From Holacanthus passer (Eukaryota > Chordata > Actinopteri > Pomacanthidae), in the NCBI GenBank assembly GCA_025331565.1, contig JAFREQ010000064.1, forward strand, positions 1,022,001 to 1,086,000: a stretch of 64,000 nucleotides of DNA, given 5' to 3'. The notes below the pieces were generated by a model. That model was not told where the DNA came from. It made no database searches and saw only the letters and a program-made list of their open reading frames with translations. Each line of letters starts with the position of its first letter. Position 1 is the first letter of the stretch. Made by a program: the position numbers and the translations under genes. Positions 34,648-46,185 of the stretch are shown here, one piece after another.

Positions 34648-34664
34648 ACAGCGCCCCCTGGTGA
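34648..34664 (-). promoter_or_regulatory. CTCF binding motif
   Basis: Read on the minus strand, CACCAGGGGGCGCTGT fits the vertebrate CTCF core (CCASYAGRKGGCGCT-type) nearly base for base. CTCF binds such sites as insulator and loop anchor, and motif direction matters for looping. Occupancy cannot be judged from sequence. Confidence 0.6.
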
Positions 34665-34704
34665 GCAACATGAAACAGCAGCAGACCTGAGCATTGTTCA
34701 AACT

Positions 34705-34795
34705 GAAAATAGTGAGAAATGCTTTTCATAATTTCCAAAAAACCAAGGTGACATCTTCAAATTGCTTGTTTTGTCCTGCCAACATCCATGTGGTG
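34705..34795 (+). mobile_element. Dispersed repeat family A fragment
   Basis: CATAATTTCCAAAAAACC, AAGGTGACATCTTCAAATTG and CTTGTTTTGTCCTGCCAACA match the middle of the family A repeat described at 1960. Confidence 0.5.
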
Positions 34796-36307
34796 CATTC
34801 AGGTACAACACAAAGCCAATTTTCACCTCACTCTATTTTACTAATTTGAATGAAAATGTACAGCGGCTAGCTACAGCTAGTTAGCAACGTGTGTGGAGAG
34901 TGTTTGTCCTGTTCGGGTAAAGCATGAATTTGTTTAATTTGAAGCATTTCTAACTCACACTTATACGTGTTTGTGTTTCACTTTGGCGTCTTTCTGTTGA
35001 CTTTACATCCAGTCGTTCCAGTGTTAAAGTTTACTTCATCTTCTGTCTAAATGCTCCTGAACAGGCAGATTTCAGGTTGCAGCTGGACATCCATCTTCTC
35101 TATAATGTGTAAAAAGAGAGACAGACAATGTTTCACATCAGTGCAGGTAAAGATCTGCTCTAACATTTTTCACGTTTCATGGACTGTGAAAACCAGACCA
35201 GCAGAAACGACTATCAAACTCAGGTTCAAACCGAAACCAGCAAAACAAAAGGTCCTGGAAACAAATCCTAAAATCCCGTGGCCTCACAAACCTGATCAGA
35301 CTGTTGTTGCAGTCTACAGAACCAGGTGGATGTGGATGACGAGGTTCTCGCAGTGATGTAAACACACAGAGCAGGAAGCGTCGTCCGGTCCATCAGAAGA
35401 TGAGGCCTGATCTGGTGTCAGCTCAGTTACAGTTTACAGGCGAACGCTGACAGACTGCTGATGGTGGAGCTTCTGAAACATGCCAGCACAGCACTCTGCG
35501 TGTGTGTGCAGTACTATTGTTCCTGGGTTTTCACATTTTTTCCTTCTCATCACTCTTTGTGTCACTCGACCGTTTCATCAAACATCTGTCTCCTCTGTTG
35601 TTTTCTCATCTGTCTCTTCTCTGTGTGTCACTGCTTTGATAAATACAAGAGGAAGTGACATCACAGATCACATGGTAGGATATGACCTTGTCCACATGAT
35701 CTGAGATGTTTGGGTTAGTTTGCCAAGAACAGCTGGATTCCATCACCTACATTTGTTCCCTGTCAGTAGCTGTTACAGGGTTAATATGGGAACAGCTCAG
35801 TTATTAGTTACAGTCGTTTGGTGATGAAACGATTAGTTGAGTCGTCAGTTTGTTAATCAACAGAACATTGGTGCCATCTTTAAGGACGTGTATAAATGAC
35901 AAGACATGTTAATAGTCTAATCAGCATTCACAGTAGTTAATTGTCTCTCTGTAATAACTGATGGTTATTAAACCCACATTTATTGCTATATTATCAATTA
36001 GTTTCAAACCACATGGAAACATGACCAACAGTAATTGAACAACTGTCAGGAAGCATCTTGTACAGTAGATGTTCAGTCATCAGGCTACTTTTCAGAAACT
36101 TAGATTTGAATTATGTGATAACATCTGTAACAGATAAATATGTGATTGTGATGTGAAAACCTTCATGGTTCTTCAGGACAAACACCTGAACGTCGGTTCG
36201 AGTTGTGATCAGCTGTGGTTAGATTTTCCCTGATGCAGTTTACATGATGCAATAGTGTTGCACAGATTTTTATTATATTTTATTCGTTTATTTGTATATT
36301 CTTTAAT
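34796..36307. other. Single-copy non-coding DNA
   Basis: A reverse family A end fragment (GATGAAACGATTAGTTGAG to about 35870) starts near 35821. No exon recognised. Confidence 0.4.
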
Positions 36308-36450
36308 TTACATCCTTATCCCTCCATCCAGTGTTCTTATATTTCTGTTATCACCTTCATCTCCTCCTCCTCTCTCCTCATCCATCAGCTGAGGCAAGAG
36401 GCCTCGAATCTTCTCCAATATCAAAGCTTGATCCTCCTCATCAGCAGACA
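36308..36450 (-). other. Speculative terminal coding exon
   Basis: On the minus strand a long pyrimidine tract (about 36460-36495) precedes GATGAG. An open frame then reads DEEDQALILEKIRGLLPQLM and ends ...IRTLDGGIRM-stop at 36308. Within 15-25 bases of the stop, AAATAAACGAATAAA supplies overlapping polyadenylation signals. The middle looks like an amphipathic helix, but the end is GGA-repeat derived (GGGDEG). I recognise no family. Short length and purine-rich composition make coincidence quite possible. Confidence 0.15.
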
Positions 36451-36539
36451 AATGAGGAGAGAGGAGGAGGTGGAGGGTGGATGGAGGGAAGAGGGATGGA
36501 TAAACACACAGAGTGCAGATGAAGAGATTGAAATGCAAA

Positions 36540-37639
36540 TGACGAAGCCGGCTGGACGCTGAGCACGTTGTTTACGAGCATTAATGCATTCATGACCATC
36601 AATCCGCAAAAAGCTGCATCAATTTGGAGAATTTACCTCTGAGATGAGGAAAGCAGTGTTTGAAAAAATTCACACCTGTGATTCTGAGATGTTGACGGAC
36701 AGCGTGAAATTAATATTCATGATGATTCAACACACGAAAAACTGGATCCTTTGATATTGAGTGACAAACTTGAAATAAGATAAAAATATACAGATGATGA
36801 AAAAACAGATATTATATTCACCTGATGATAAGAAACTGTATATGAAACACTGATGATGCCTGAGCGGAAGCGAAGCAGCGACAAATAAGAAATGAAATTC
36901 TTTTAACAAAATGTCAACCTGTGTCACAACGTCAGGACAAGACAAACACTGACAGAACATAAAGAACAATATCTAAATATAAAGAATCTGCAGTGAGTGC
37001 TGACAGTGAGACACAGAAAATATAACACAAAGAAAAATATAAGATATGATGGAACCAAATATGAGACATTGTTGATGACATTGACCACATTTATGGTTTC
37101 ATACAAACATAACTGAAGACATTTCATGATATTTGCCGCCTCTGAGTTGGAAGATGACTTTAAGACAAAGTTTTTGGTCAAAGAGAAAATCACAAATCAT
37201 TTTAGTGCTTAAACCAGATCCTTTGAGGCTCCAGAGGAGCCACAATCAGTCAGCTGCTGCCGGTAATGAGTCACATCAACGTGCTGGAAAAACACAACTT
37301 CAGAAACGTTATTTGAAGTCGGGCGAGTTAACAAGGATCCGGTCGACTCTACTGAAACAATCCAACAACAGCAGAGATGATGGATCACAACTGTCCACGA
37401 GTTCCAGGCTGGAAACTTGACACTGAACGTAAATCAACGTGTCTCAATACTATTCATATCATTAACTGGCATTTTACCATAAAAGCCATTTAAAAGTAAA
37501 GAGTTTCTGACAAAGCACCGATATGAATTAAGTTTATAATTACAAGTGAGTCTTGAACAGATCTGGTGAGACATGTGGGTGGTTGTGTAGAAGACTTGCA
37601 GATCAGCAAACTGTATCTGCTTAACTGTTCATCTGATCA
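36540..37639. other. Single-copy non-coding DNA
   Basis: No repeat or exon recognised. Confidence 0.45.
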
Positions 37640-37985
37640 AAAAGGAGCACATGAACCGTGACAGCGCTCGGCTCCGCTCGCAGCACTTATCTGAAATAAA
37701 GCCGTAAAATAAAATGAACCAAACAAACTGAAAGAGAACTCAATTAAGGCCCCGGACTGACTCAGCACAGCGAAGGCACCACGTCGGCCCCCGTTCAAAG
37801 GACGAACATCGTGATTACAGCGTAATGAGAGCAATAAGCGCTTATCTCTCCGCTGTATGTTCAGAAAGGAAAGCGCAAGCTCGCATTCTCTGCTCACAGC
37901 TTCCATACAGATTAATGAATCCATCCTTTATGGGACATCCGAATGATTTTACATATTTTATTCATCTGCTTTACATGCAAAGACT
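37640..37985. promoter_or_regulatory. Candidate conserved non-coding block
   Basis: Repeat-free, with clustered homeodomain-like words: CTCAATTAAGGCC, CAGCGTAATGAGAGC, ACAGATTAATGAATCC and, just downstream, GGCAATTAACTTC. Open for 95 codons on the minus strand without protein resemblance. One of the stronger enhancer-like blocks by eye. Confidence 0.35.
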
Positions 37986-38757
37986 CTGAGGACGGCAATT
38001 AACTTCAGTAATATCCCACAGTTTGTTTGCAGTCCTGTTGAAAAAGAACAGCAGGACGCTAATTTAGAGAGGAAACTTAGAAATGGAAGAAAGATGAAAG
38101 AAGAGGGGGATAAAGAAAAGAGAAGAGAGACAGGGATTATGTCTGAGTTTTTAGCGGCAGGTGTAAAAAAACAAAAACAAACACGGACAGAAGAGAATAA
38201 ATCTGTGAAGAGTGAGAATGAGGAGGAAAAGAAAAACTGAGTGATTGATAGAAAACGATGATAGAATGATAACTAGATGCATAGAAGAAGTTTTTTTACT
38301 TTACATTAAAAGTTCATTTTTGGCCTCTTTGTCATGTTGCATTAGAGTAGAGCAATGTCACACACATCTGACCTGTTGGAAACACACACACACAGACACA
38401 CACACACACACACAAAGTTGCACATCAGTTGGTCAGATTTCATCATGTGAAATATTTTGCCCACAGTTCAGTTTAGACCCTCAAACACCGTCAGCTTCTC
38501 CATGTTTACTTCCAGTTAAAGCTCAAGGACCAGAATCTCCTCCGCTTGCATAATTCAGACTCTGCGCCCTGTTCAGTTACTCTATAAACCGACGTGAGTC
38601 TCCGCCTTATAAACTGCATTTCTGAATTCATTCATTCCACAAAGAAATATATTTTTTTTCAGAATCAGCATTTCAGCACAAGCGTGACAAATTCAAATTT
38701 ATGCAATTCAAATTCAATCTCTGCTGCCACTGATCTCCCTCTGAACAGATCTCTGAC

Positions 38758-38819
<62 letters not shown>
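37986..38819. repeat. Non-coding stretch with CA and TG microsatellites
   Basis: Interrupted (CA)n at about 38383-38414 and (GT)n at 38761-38819; purine-rich patch at 38060-38130. Confidence 0.9.
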
Positions 38820-38821
<2 letters not shown>

Positions 38822-40479
38822 TGATGAGGTTCGGTCTGACCGTGCTCGGTCTATCTCTGATTCACCTCGTACATCAGAGCTGGTTCGTGCTGCTGTCGGC
38901 GTGATGTAGATCCAGCGGCGGGCACCAGAGAAGAGAGGAATCCGTGTCAACCTTATTACCCGAACCTCATGAATCCTCATGAATGTTTCATTAGAGCCGA
39001 GCTATTAGCGAGCGAGAGACAGACAGAGACTCACATAGTGTATATGCACATATTTATACGTGTATATGTCCACATGTTCCTCTTGTAATGTCTGAACCTG
39101 TTGTGGATGATAGTTTGAGACTGGTGCTGACGACACTGAGAATCTGTGATGCAAACTGGAGCTCAGATCTGCATCAAAAACGAAAGGCTTCTGGGTCTTT
39201 GGTCTGGCCTGTGTCGTCCTTTGCATATGTGATCTTTCAGATACAGTAAATCATTATTTGAAATGTAACACACGTGCAAACATCAGTTTTACATGTAATA
39301 AGATCTGGGAAACACCGTGTAGTTTATCACAGCATTTAACGTGATTAATTTCACATTATTGACATTTTACATTTCACACAAAATATAATTGACAAGGAAA
39401 CACAGAAAACATGATTTTCACATGTGCTTTTCTGTAAGGGATGGAAAACTGTTGAGTCTTTGACATCCTGCAAACAAGAAGGCATTAAATGATGTTTGTC
39501 ACATTCTACATTTATCCAAATTTAAAAATGCCATAAACACATTAACTGATAGAAAGGAAACACATTTGTCCAATAAATAATTATGTACATGAAACCTTGC
39601 CCTGCAGAGAGCGCCCCCACAATTTTAGACACAGCAGCTCCAGACCCACCATTTTAGACATACACATGAACAACAGAGGAAAATGCAGATTAGTAAGACA
39701 GTATTTCTTTACAAAATGACCATTATGTTAATGATGTTGGCAGCTTTGATCGAGTTCAGTGATCCCCTAAAGCTGGTGGATCAGTGTTGAGTCCTGAGCT
39801 GTGGCTTCTCCTAGTTCTTCATGCACCGTCCAAAACACCAGAGCTTGATATCAAACCTTGAAGCCGATTTAGTTTGGACCGAAACGTGTGTGTAACTTCT
39901 AATATTCAGTAGAGTACCGAAAAGTCAGGTATGTATTGGCACTAGTACAAAAGAAATACTCAATCAACACTGGCTCGTCGACTGATTGGCTGCAGGAAGA
40001 GTCTGAATAGATTTTGAAAGTTGAAGCTGTTTTGCAGCTGCTTCGAACTTTTCTCTGTTTATCAGCAAACATCCTTAAATGTAGTAAATAAAACATGTCC
40101 TTTTACAAGCGGCTGTGTTTTGTGCTGATGCACCTTTGAGCAAGTTTTCATTAAGTCTTGGTCTGTTTAAATACTGCAGAATGGATTTCTTTGTTTTTGT
40201 CTGCAGACAACATGAAATATGGCCACAACAGCTGACGGCGATGATAAAACGTTGTTCAATACAAATCAATTCTGTCCCATTTTTTTTCTCCAGGGAATCA
40301 ATTTATTTGCTTCAGCCCAGCTGATGGAAACATTTGTTTTCCTTTTAAACCTTTTGCAACATTTCCAGAAGTTTGTCTCAAACTGTCCAGACAGCCTGAA
40401 GTAGGAGGCGTAGAGCGGGACGGACAAACTTTCTTCTTCTTCTCTGGAAGACGTCACCGCTGCGACTCAGACACCCTCA
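38820..40479. other. Single-copy non-coding DNA
   Basis: No gene or repeat family recognised. GAGAGCGCCCCCACAATTTT at 39608 is a weak CTCF-like word. Confidence 0.4.
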
Positions 40480-40690
40480 TCAATATGTATGAATGCGATT
40501 TCGCTGCTGCGTCCAAAGAGCCGTCTACGCAGCACTTAACTGCAGCATCATTATACAGGAGCCGTCCCTCGCCACGCTCTCCTGTATTAAAACAGTCGAT
40601 AATAAAAGAGCAGCTATCAGCTATTACCCTAAGTGACCCAAATGGCATTTCAAGTGGGACGCTTCCAGCCGCCATCTCCCTCCACATGTT
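40480..40690. promoter_or_regulatory. Candidate conserved non-coding block
   Basis: Repeat-free, balanced composition, open on both strands (plus 40485-40748, minus 40454-40687) yet without protein resemblance. Words GTATTAAAACAGTCGATAAT and GCAGCTATCAGCTATTACCC. Conservation untested. Confidence 0.3.
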
Positions 40691-41762
40691 TCTGCTTCAT
40701 CTGGAGTCTGGGGACGTTCTTCACATCGTAGTTTTCTTCTTCTGTTAAAGGCCAGAAAAAGTTTGTCGAGGTGTTTTCTGCTGCCTTGACGTCTGTTTGA
40801 TGTTAAAATGAAATAAGGCTGTAAACAAGTTAAAGGAGGCAGGTGAGAAAAGGAAGGTTGGAGGTGTCATTTGGTTTATCAGCAGATTTCGATGATATTT
40901 CATTTCTTCTTCTCTTGATTTCTTTTCAGCTTTTAAAAGCTGCTGTGACTCTTCGCTCTCCTTCCTCTCCATCTTTCTCTTTTCTCTCTTTCTTCTTCTT
41001 TTCTGCTTTAATCAAATCGTGACTTCTTCCTCACTTTCGCTCTGTTCCCACTGGGCTCGTGGTTTTTTTTACAGCCTTCATGTAACAAACAAAATGAGCC
41101 GTGTAGAAAATCCTCACAGTGACTGATGAGCTTCGGTGTCATGGGCAGAGACGTGTGAGGTCGTGAGGTTTCAGTTTGTCGTTTCTTTGAGGATAGAAAC
41201 ATTCACAACCTCCCTAGCTTTTCATAACAGATCGAACCTCTAGAGGATGACAGGTGAAATAAAATTGTGAGTTCAAATTTGTAAGACCAAGTGAAATCAT
41301 TAAAAACATTCTTTGGTTTCACCTTGTCATATTTTGGAATCCGCTCATTTTCTCTGTTTCATAATGTTGTGAATGGAGCGTGTTGGAGTTCAGGACTGGT
41401 GCAAACTAGACATTTGAAGATGTTACCTTGAGCTCCACAAGACGAAATGATGAATATCTTTATCTATAAAAATGATGAACAGATTTGTGAATGATAGAAC
41501 TGTTTGTTGCAGCCAAGTCAAACAATTAGATTCAGGTTAAACTTTTACGCTTAAAAAAAATCCCAGACTTCAACTCTTTGAGGCTGCTCATTGTTTCATG
41601 CAGAACATTTCACTCCATCTCAATTACGGCATCAAACCGTTGTTGTGACCTGTGGTCTGAGAAATTTACTGGGTGTGTCAGTGTCGAATCTTAAAGCTCT
41701 GACAGCAGGAAGACATAAAGACAGCAGAATAATTTTATTCACATCATTAGTCAAGGTACAGA

Positions 41763-41765
<3 letters not shown>
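40691..41765. other. Single-copy non-coding DNA
   Basis: T/C-rich patch at 40900-41010; otherwise nothing recognised. Confidence 0.45.

Positions 41766-41804
<39 letters not shown>
41766..41804. repeat. (CA)n microsatellite
   Basis: Uninterrupted CA array. Confidence 0.97.
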
Positions 41805-41808
<4 letters not shown>

Positions 41809-41949
41809 AGCCTGAGGAGACCTGAGCTTGTGAAGAGGCGGCGAGAGTCAGAGATGGAAGTCTCTTGCTGTAATAGCCGGCCTGTGTCTCCCAGGGGTGT
41901 GTGTGTGTATGTGCGTGTGTGTGTAGGCTGTGTCTGTTGGCTGTGTGTT

Positions 41950-42170
41950 CTTTCCTCAGCAGCTCAGTCTTATCGTGTCCGTCCAGCCGGTCGCTGCAGG
42001 CCTCGGCCTGAGCGCTGCCCAGGGAGCGGAGCCTTGAGGTGGGCAAAGCTTCGGGCCGAGGCCGGACGCAGCGGATGGACGCTCTGCAGACATTGTTTCG
42101 AACCCTGTGCTCCGGATGCAAACACATGTTCTGTCCAGTTTGACGACTTTGTGCCGCAAAGTTAATTCTA
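41950..42170 (+). other. GC-rich, CpG-containing block with a good acceptor-like edge
   Basis: GTGTGTTCTTTCCTCAG ends at 41959 and would make a strong splice acceptor. The following 200 bp are clearly GC-richer than the flanks and open in one plus frame to a stop at 42164, with 67 codons rich in Arg, Pro and Cys. The minus strand is open too. No family resemblance. It could be an exon or a constrained non-coding element. Confidence 0.2.
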
Positions 42171-42930
42171 GTTGGTGCTTTGTGCCATGAGCTGCAAAGA
42201 AACCCTCGATCACCAGATGCAAATGATGAGGAGATGAACCAGGAAGGAGTGGAGAGTGAGAAACTTCCACTGAGTTTAGTTTGAAGAAGTTAAATTCTTG
42301 TTTCTGCTGCTTCTCGCTTTTGTTTGATGGGTGAACATTTGTGCAGTTGTGTCATGTTATCTGAAGCATTTCAGACACCGTGGATCGAAACGTCGAGGAT
42401 AAAGGATGTTGCTTTACAATAACGTTACTGCAACATCAAATCTGTCACCTGTTGACTCGTCACCCAGGAACAAGATCATTTATGGCGAGACGATGGAGGC
42501 CACACTTGAATTCATTTGGATAAACAGCTCTTAGTTCTCATTTGTCCAAATGAGCTCCTCTGTCAAATGTGTGCATCAACATTTTTTAAATTTTTGCAGT
42601 GACTTTTTGACCCAAGCTGCTTCTGAAAAAGATCTTTATCTGCTTTAAAGCCATGTCTGTTGTGTTATTTGTGGCTCGAAGCATCATGTGACGGCTTTAA
42701 CTGTAACAGCTCACAATGTCTTGAATCACACATCGAAAGACTGACACTGTATATGTGGACTTTAAGGTTTTGTTTGTTCTATTTTGGTTTTGGGCAGCTT
42801 GGTCAGCTTTAACAGCTCTGCTGGTTTCCCCAGTCGGCCACGGGTTTTGGAGATTATAATTGAGTTTTGGCTCAGCAATAAAAGGTAATATTAACTCTGA
42901 AGAAAATAGAGAGCTGGAAAAATAGAAATG

Positions 42931-42932
<2 letters not shown>
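42171..42932. other. Single-copy non-coding DNA
   Basis: Nothing recognised. Confidence 0.45.

Positions 42933-42973
<41 letters not shown>
42933..42973. repeat. (GT)n microsatellite
   Basis: Uninterrupted GT array. Confidence 0.97.
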
Positions 42974-42974
<1 letters not shown>

Positions 42975-43669
42975 CATTTTGCTTTCCTCTCACCTTTCGG
43001 CCGCGGGAGCTCTCTCTCATTCTCTCTTTCACGCTGCATTCGCTGTAATGGAAAGGACAGGAAGAGAAAGAAATCAGTCTCTCCTTCCATGTTGGCGTGT
43101 CTCCACACTCGCTCTCTCCGCTCTCTTCTTCCTTTCTCTGCCTCGCTCAGCCTGACGGTTATTTCCCCGCGGGCTGTGGTGGCTGTTTTCATCGTGTCTC
43201 GGTGTGAGAGGAGAGGTCGTGATAACGCCGTTCAGGTACCTGGGGCCTCAATGAAATCACTGCAGCGCAGAGACGATTAAACATTTCTCGCTTAATGGAA
43301 GAATTGCTCCACAGACCTTGAAGTTGTTTGCGAGGAATTTTACTCTACATCTTTTTTTTTCTTTTGAGGAAGAGCAGCCTTGAGAGCAATTTCTGCTTGT
43401 TTAAGTGTCCTTGTTTCAGTTTCTTGGAGACGGAGGTGAAGTTGTGCTGTGAGTCAGTGGATCTTTGAAAGGACTCTTGTTCTATTACTGTAACACTACA
43501 CCTGACCCCGAGCTTTAGACTAGATCCATGTCACCATAGTTATCAGCTGTTGTCCTGCTTCTTGTCCTTAATATTGTTCTGTCAACCTGAATCCGAACTG
43601 GAGTTCACTTCAATGTATGAAAGTATGAAGTCTAACAGGACCAGTCTGGTTTCGTATGACCAATGATCC
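42974..43669. other. Single-copy non-coding DNA
   Basis: CT-rich and CpG-containing to 43170, then AT-leaning. No exon supported. Confidence 0.4.
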
Positions 43670-43845
43670 AAAACCCAAAGATTTTCAGTCTCCAATGATA
43701 TGAAACTCACATTGGAGAAATATTTTGAATGTTTCCTTGATCAGTTACTTAAATGATTATCCATATCATCCATATTGATCAATTTTCTGTCGATCAACTA
43801 ATCAGACTAATCAGTCAATCTAATCAACTAATCATTTGTTTTTCG
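43670..43845 (+). mobile_element. Dispersed repeat family A, near-complete 3' part
   Basis: AAACCCAAAGATTTTCAGTC, CAATGATATGAAACTC, TTGATCAATTTTCTGTCGATC and the terminal array of CAACTAATCAGACTAATCAG words are the best match in the window to the old fish repeat ending in AATCGATTAATCGACTAATC. Confidence 0.6.
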
Positions 43846-44188
43846 GGGAAGGTGTGGTTAACTTGAAGGATGTCAACCTCCAGTCAGGCCTACAATCATG
43901 TTATATCACCTGCACAGGTGTTTGCAGTGTGATCAGCTCCGGTTTGACTGGAGACAGAAGAGATGAAAGCTCCCTGTATAATCCGCTGTTAAACAGATTC
44001 CATTTCACCAGCGTCTGTGTGTGTGTTTGTGTGTGTCTGTATCTGTTGTGTGAGGATCTTTTCTGAATGATGAATTCTCTCTAGAAGCACACACACACTA
44101 TCCTTCAATGCCAGGAGCCACTGCCAACATTGCAAATGTTTATGACAGTACTTGACAAAGGCACTCGATGTGCTGTCAGAGGTTTTCT

Positions 44189-44224
<36 letters not shown>

Positions 44225-44759
44225 GCGTGTTGTTTTCTTTGACAGACTAATGACAAAACTGCAAATTTCGGATCGGAGACAAAGTTAACTTCAGAGAGCA
44301 ACTTCAAGACCCACGGAGAAGGGAAGTTTGACACGTTAAAGAACGAAGCTTCAGTTTCACGCTGCAGAAAATAGACTGTTTAACATAATTTGGTAAACAC
44401 GGTGTGTGTGTGTGTGTGTGTGTGAGAGAGACAAGCAGTGAGCGAGGAAGAGAGGAAGTAATACCTGCCTGTCATTGTGAGGAAGAAAGTGTCATTGTAT
44501 ATATACACTGGTGAATATAAGGACGTGGAAGCAGAACTGACTGCCTGACTTTCAATTTCCTGATTTTATTTTTTCCCTTTGACATTTTAATCAGTCGGCT
44601 GTCGGCTGCAGAGCAACACGCACTGATCTCAGCTGATTATTGGCCCCATTCGCTGAGACAGAAGCTACCGTGCTATTGCTAATGTCTTCCTTTGCTGCTT
44701 TATCTTGTAACATCGTCGTGTTGGAGAGATTAACTGACGAGTTCCCGTCGACAGGTTGA
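43846..44759. repeat. Non-coding DNA with two TG microsatellites
   Basis: (TG)n at 44192-44231 and (GT)n-(GA)n at 44402-44430. No gene recognised. Confidence 0.85.
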
Positions 44760-44890
44760 CGTCTTGCAGTCGCTGATTATGTCTGAACAAATGTTTGACA
44801 TCTTTATTTGATCAATTATATTTAGGTAAAACATATTTTGTTATTACTAATTGAGTAATCGACCAATTGTCTCAGCTCCTGCAGTTTATA
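44760..44890 (+). mobile_element. Dispersed repeat family A, 3' fragment
   Basis: AACAAATGTTTGACATCTTT and TTGAGTAATCGACCAATTG followed by TCTCAGCTCCT correspond to the end of family A. Confidence 0.5.
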
Positions 44891-45092
44891 TTCACAGTAG
44901 TTTGTATGGAGGTTTTATTTGTGTAACTTTTGGCAGATTAGAATCCGGCCCCATCAGGGATGTTCAGCTCCGACTGAAAATCAAACTCCAAACTTTTTCC
45001 ACTGAAGTTCTCTCACACACTCTGCATGGCTGAACAGAGCTGATTACCTTTTCACTGCAGTCGTTTTAGCCGTTATCTCTTCCGCTTCAGCT

Positions 45093-45117
45093 GTGCGTGT
45101 CAGTGTGTGTGTGCGTG

Positions 45118-45157
<40 letters not shown>

Positions 45158-45243
45158 TGCATGGCACAGTATGCAGAGATCTGCCCTGCAGTGTACAAAT
45201 GTCCTACAGCTCTTTGCCCAGCTGATGGCTGCCAGTCACGCCA

Positions 45244-45298
<55 letters not shown>

Positions 45299-45303
45299 TG
45301 TGT
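45093..45303. repeat. Two TG microsatellites
   Basis: (GT)n at 45120-45155 and (GT)n at 45246-45294. Confidence 0.97.
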
Positions 45304-46139
45304 TGGATAGAGGCACGGAGGGCGAATGAGGTAATGTTGAGTTTAATGTGAGCTTTCAACCCCCCTCCAATAACAAAAAGGTGCTTATGTTTTAGCCAAT
45401 TGGTTCCAGTGGAGCCGGGAGACAGGTTCCTTTTTTCTATCCAACAAATAAACCAATGAAATAAATTTGAGTAAAGCCAATTGATGCTACTTTTTCATGC
45501 TCACAGGGTTCTGTTGTTGGGACAGAAACTGGGCCGACTGGGCTGAGAGCCAAACTGTAGAGATAGGAGGCTTGGACACACTCCAAGGAAGGAAGTGAAC
45601 TTTTTACACAAACACACACAAACAGGATTCTCTGATTTCAGCTGTGAATCTGCCTGTGTTGACTCAACAATCCAGTTTTCACCCTTCAGAAGTTTATTAA
45701 CAGAACTTTTGGGTGAATCTCGGTTCGAGTCAGGATGTGCAGGACTTCGGTTTGAACTCCTGTCACGTTGGAAGAACTATCAGATCCACTGGATGTTTTA
45801 AAAGCAATGATGAAGGACGAGCTTGACTCAGGTCTGAAGAAGCCGTGACTGAAACCAAGTGAAGTGAAATGTTCGATCAGTTTCTGCACTCAAAGCACAA
45901 ATTCACTATTATTATTTTTATTCTTATTATTATTATTGATAATGATACAAAAACACACGCCATCAATGCTGATCATTGCTGTTAAGACTCGGTGACTAAC
46001 TGAGCAAAGCAGGCCCAGTGCCCCAAAACACCAGTAGCTTGTGGATTACATTGGACAAAACAAGCAAGATGCTTTTCCTTATAATCAAACCTATTTCACA
46101 ACTTAATTGATTAATTCATAATTAAATCAAGTATTAGTT
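45304..46139. other. Non-coding DNA with (ATT)n-like array
   Basis: Imperfect (ATT)n at 45907-45938; otherwise nothing recognised. Confidence 0.6.
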
Positions 46140-46185
46140 GCATATTTCCCCGTTGTGGGACTAATAAAGGATTATCTTGTCTTCT
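46140..46185 (+). mobile_element. LINE-type 3' tail (CR1/L2-like)
   Basis: ATATTTCCCCGTTGTGGGAC with the same hairpin as at 24817, then TAATAAAGGATTATCTTG. Short, 5'-truncated insertion. Confidence 0.5.

Noticed and set aside
41960..42163. Coding exon behind a strong acceptor-like site
   Set aside because: Arg/Pro/Cys-rich frame in GC-rich DNA, both strands open, no homologue recognised; kept only as a low-confidence block.
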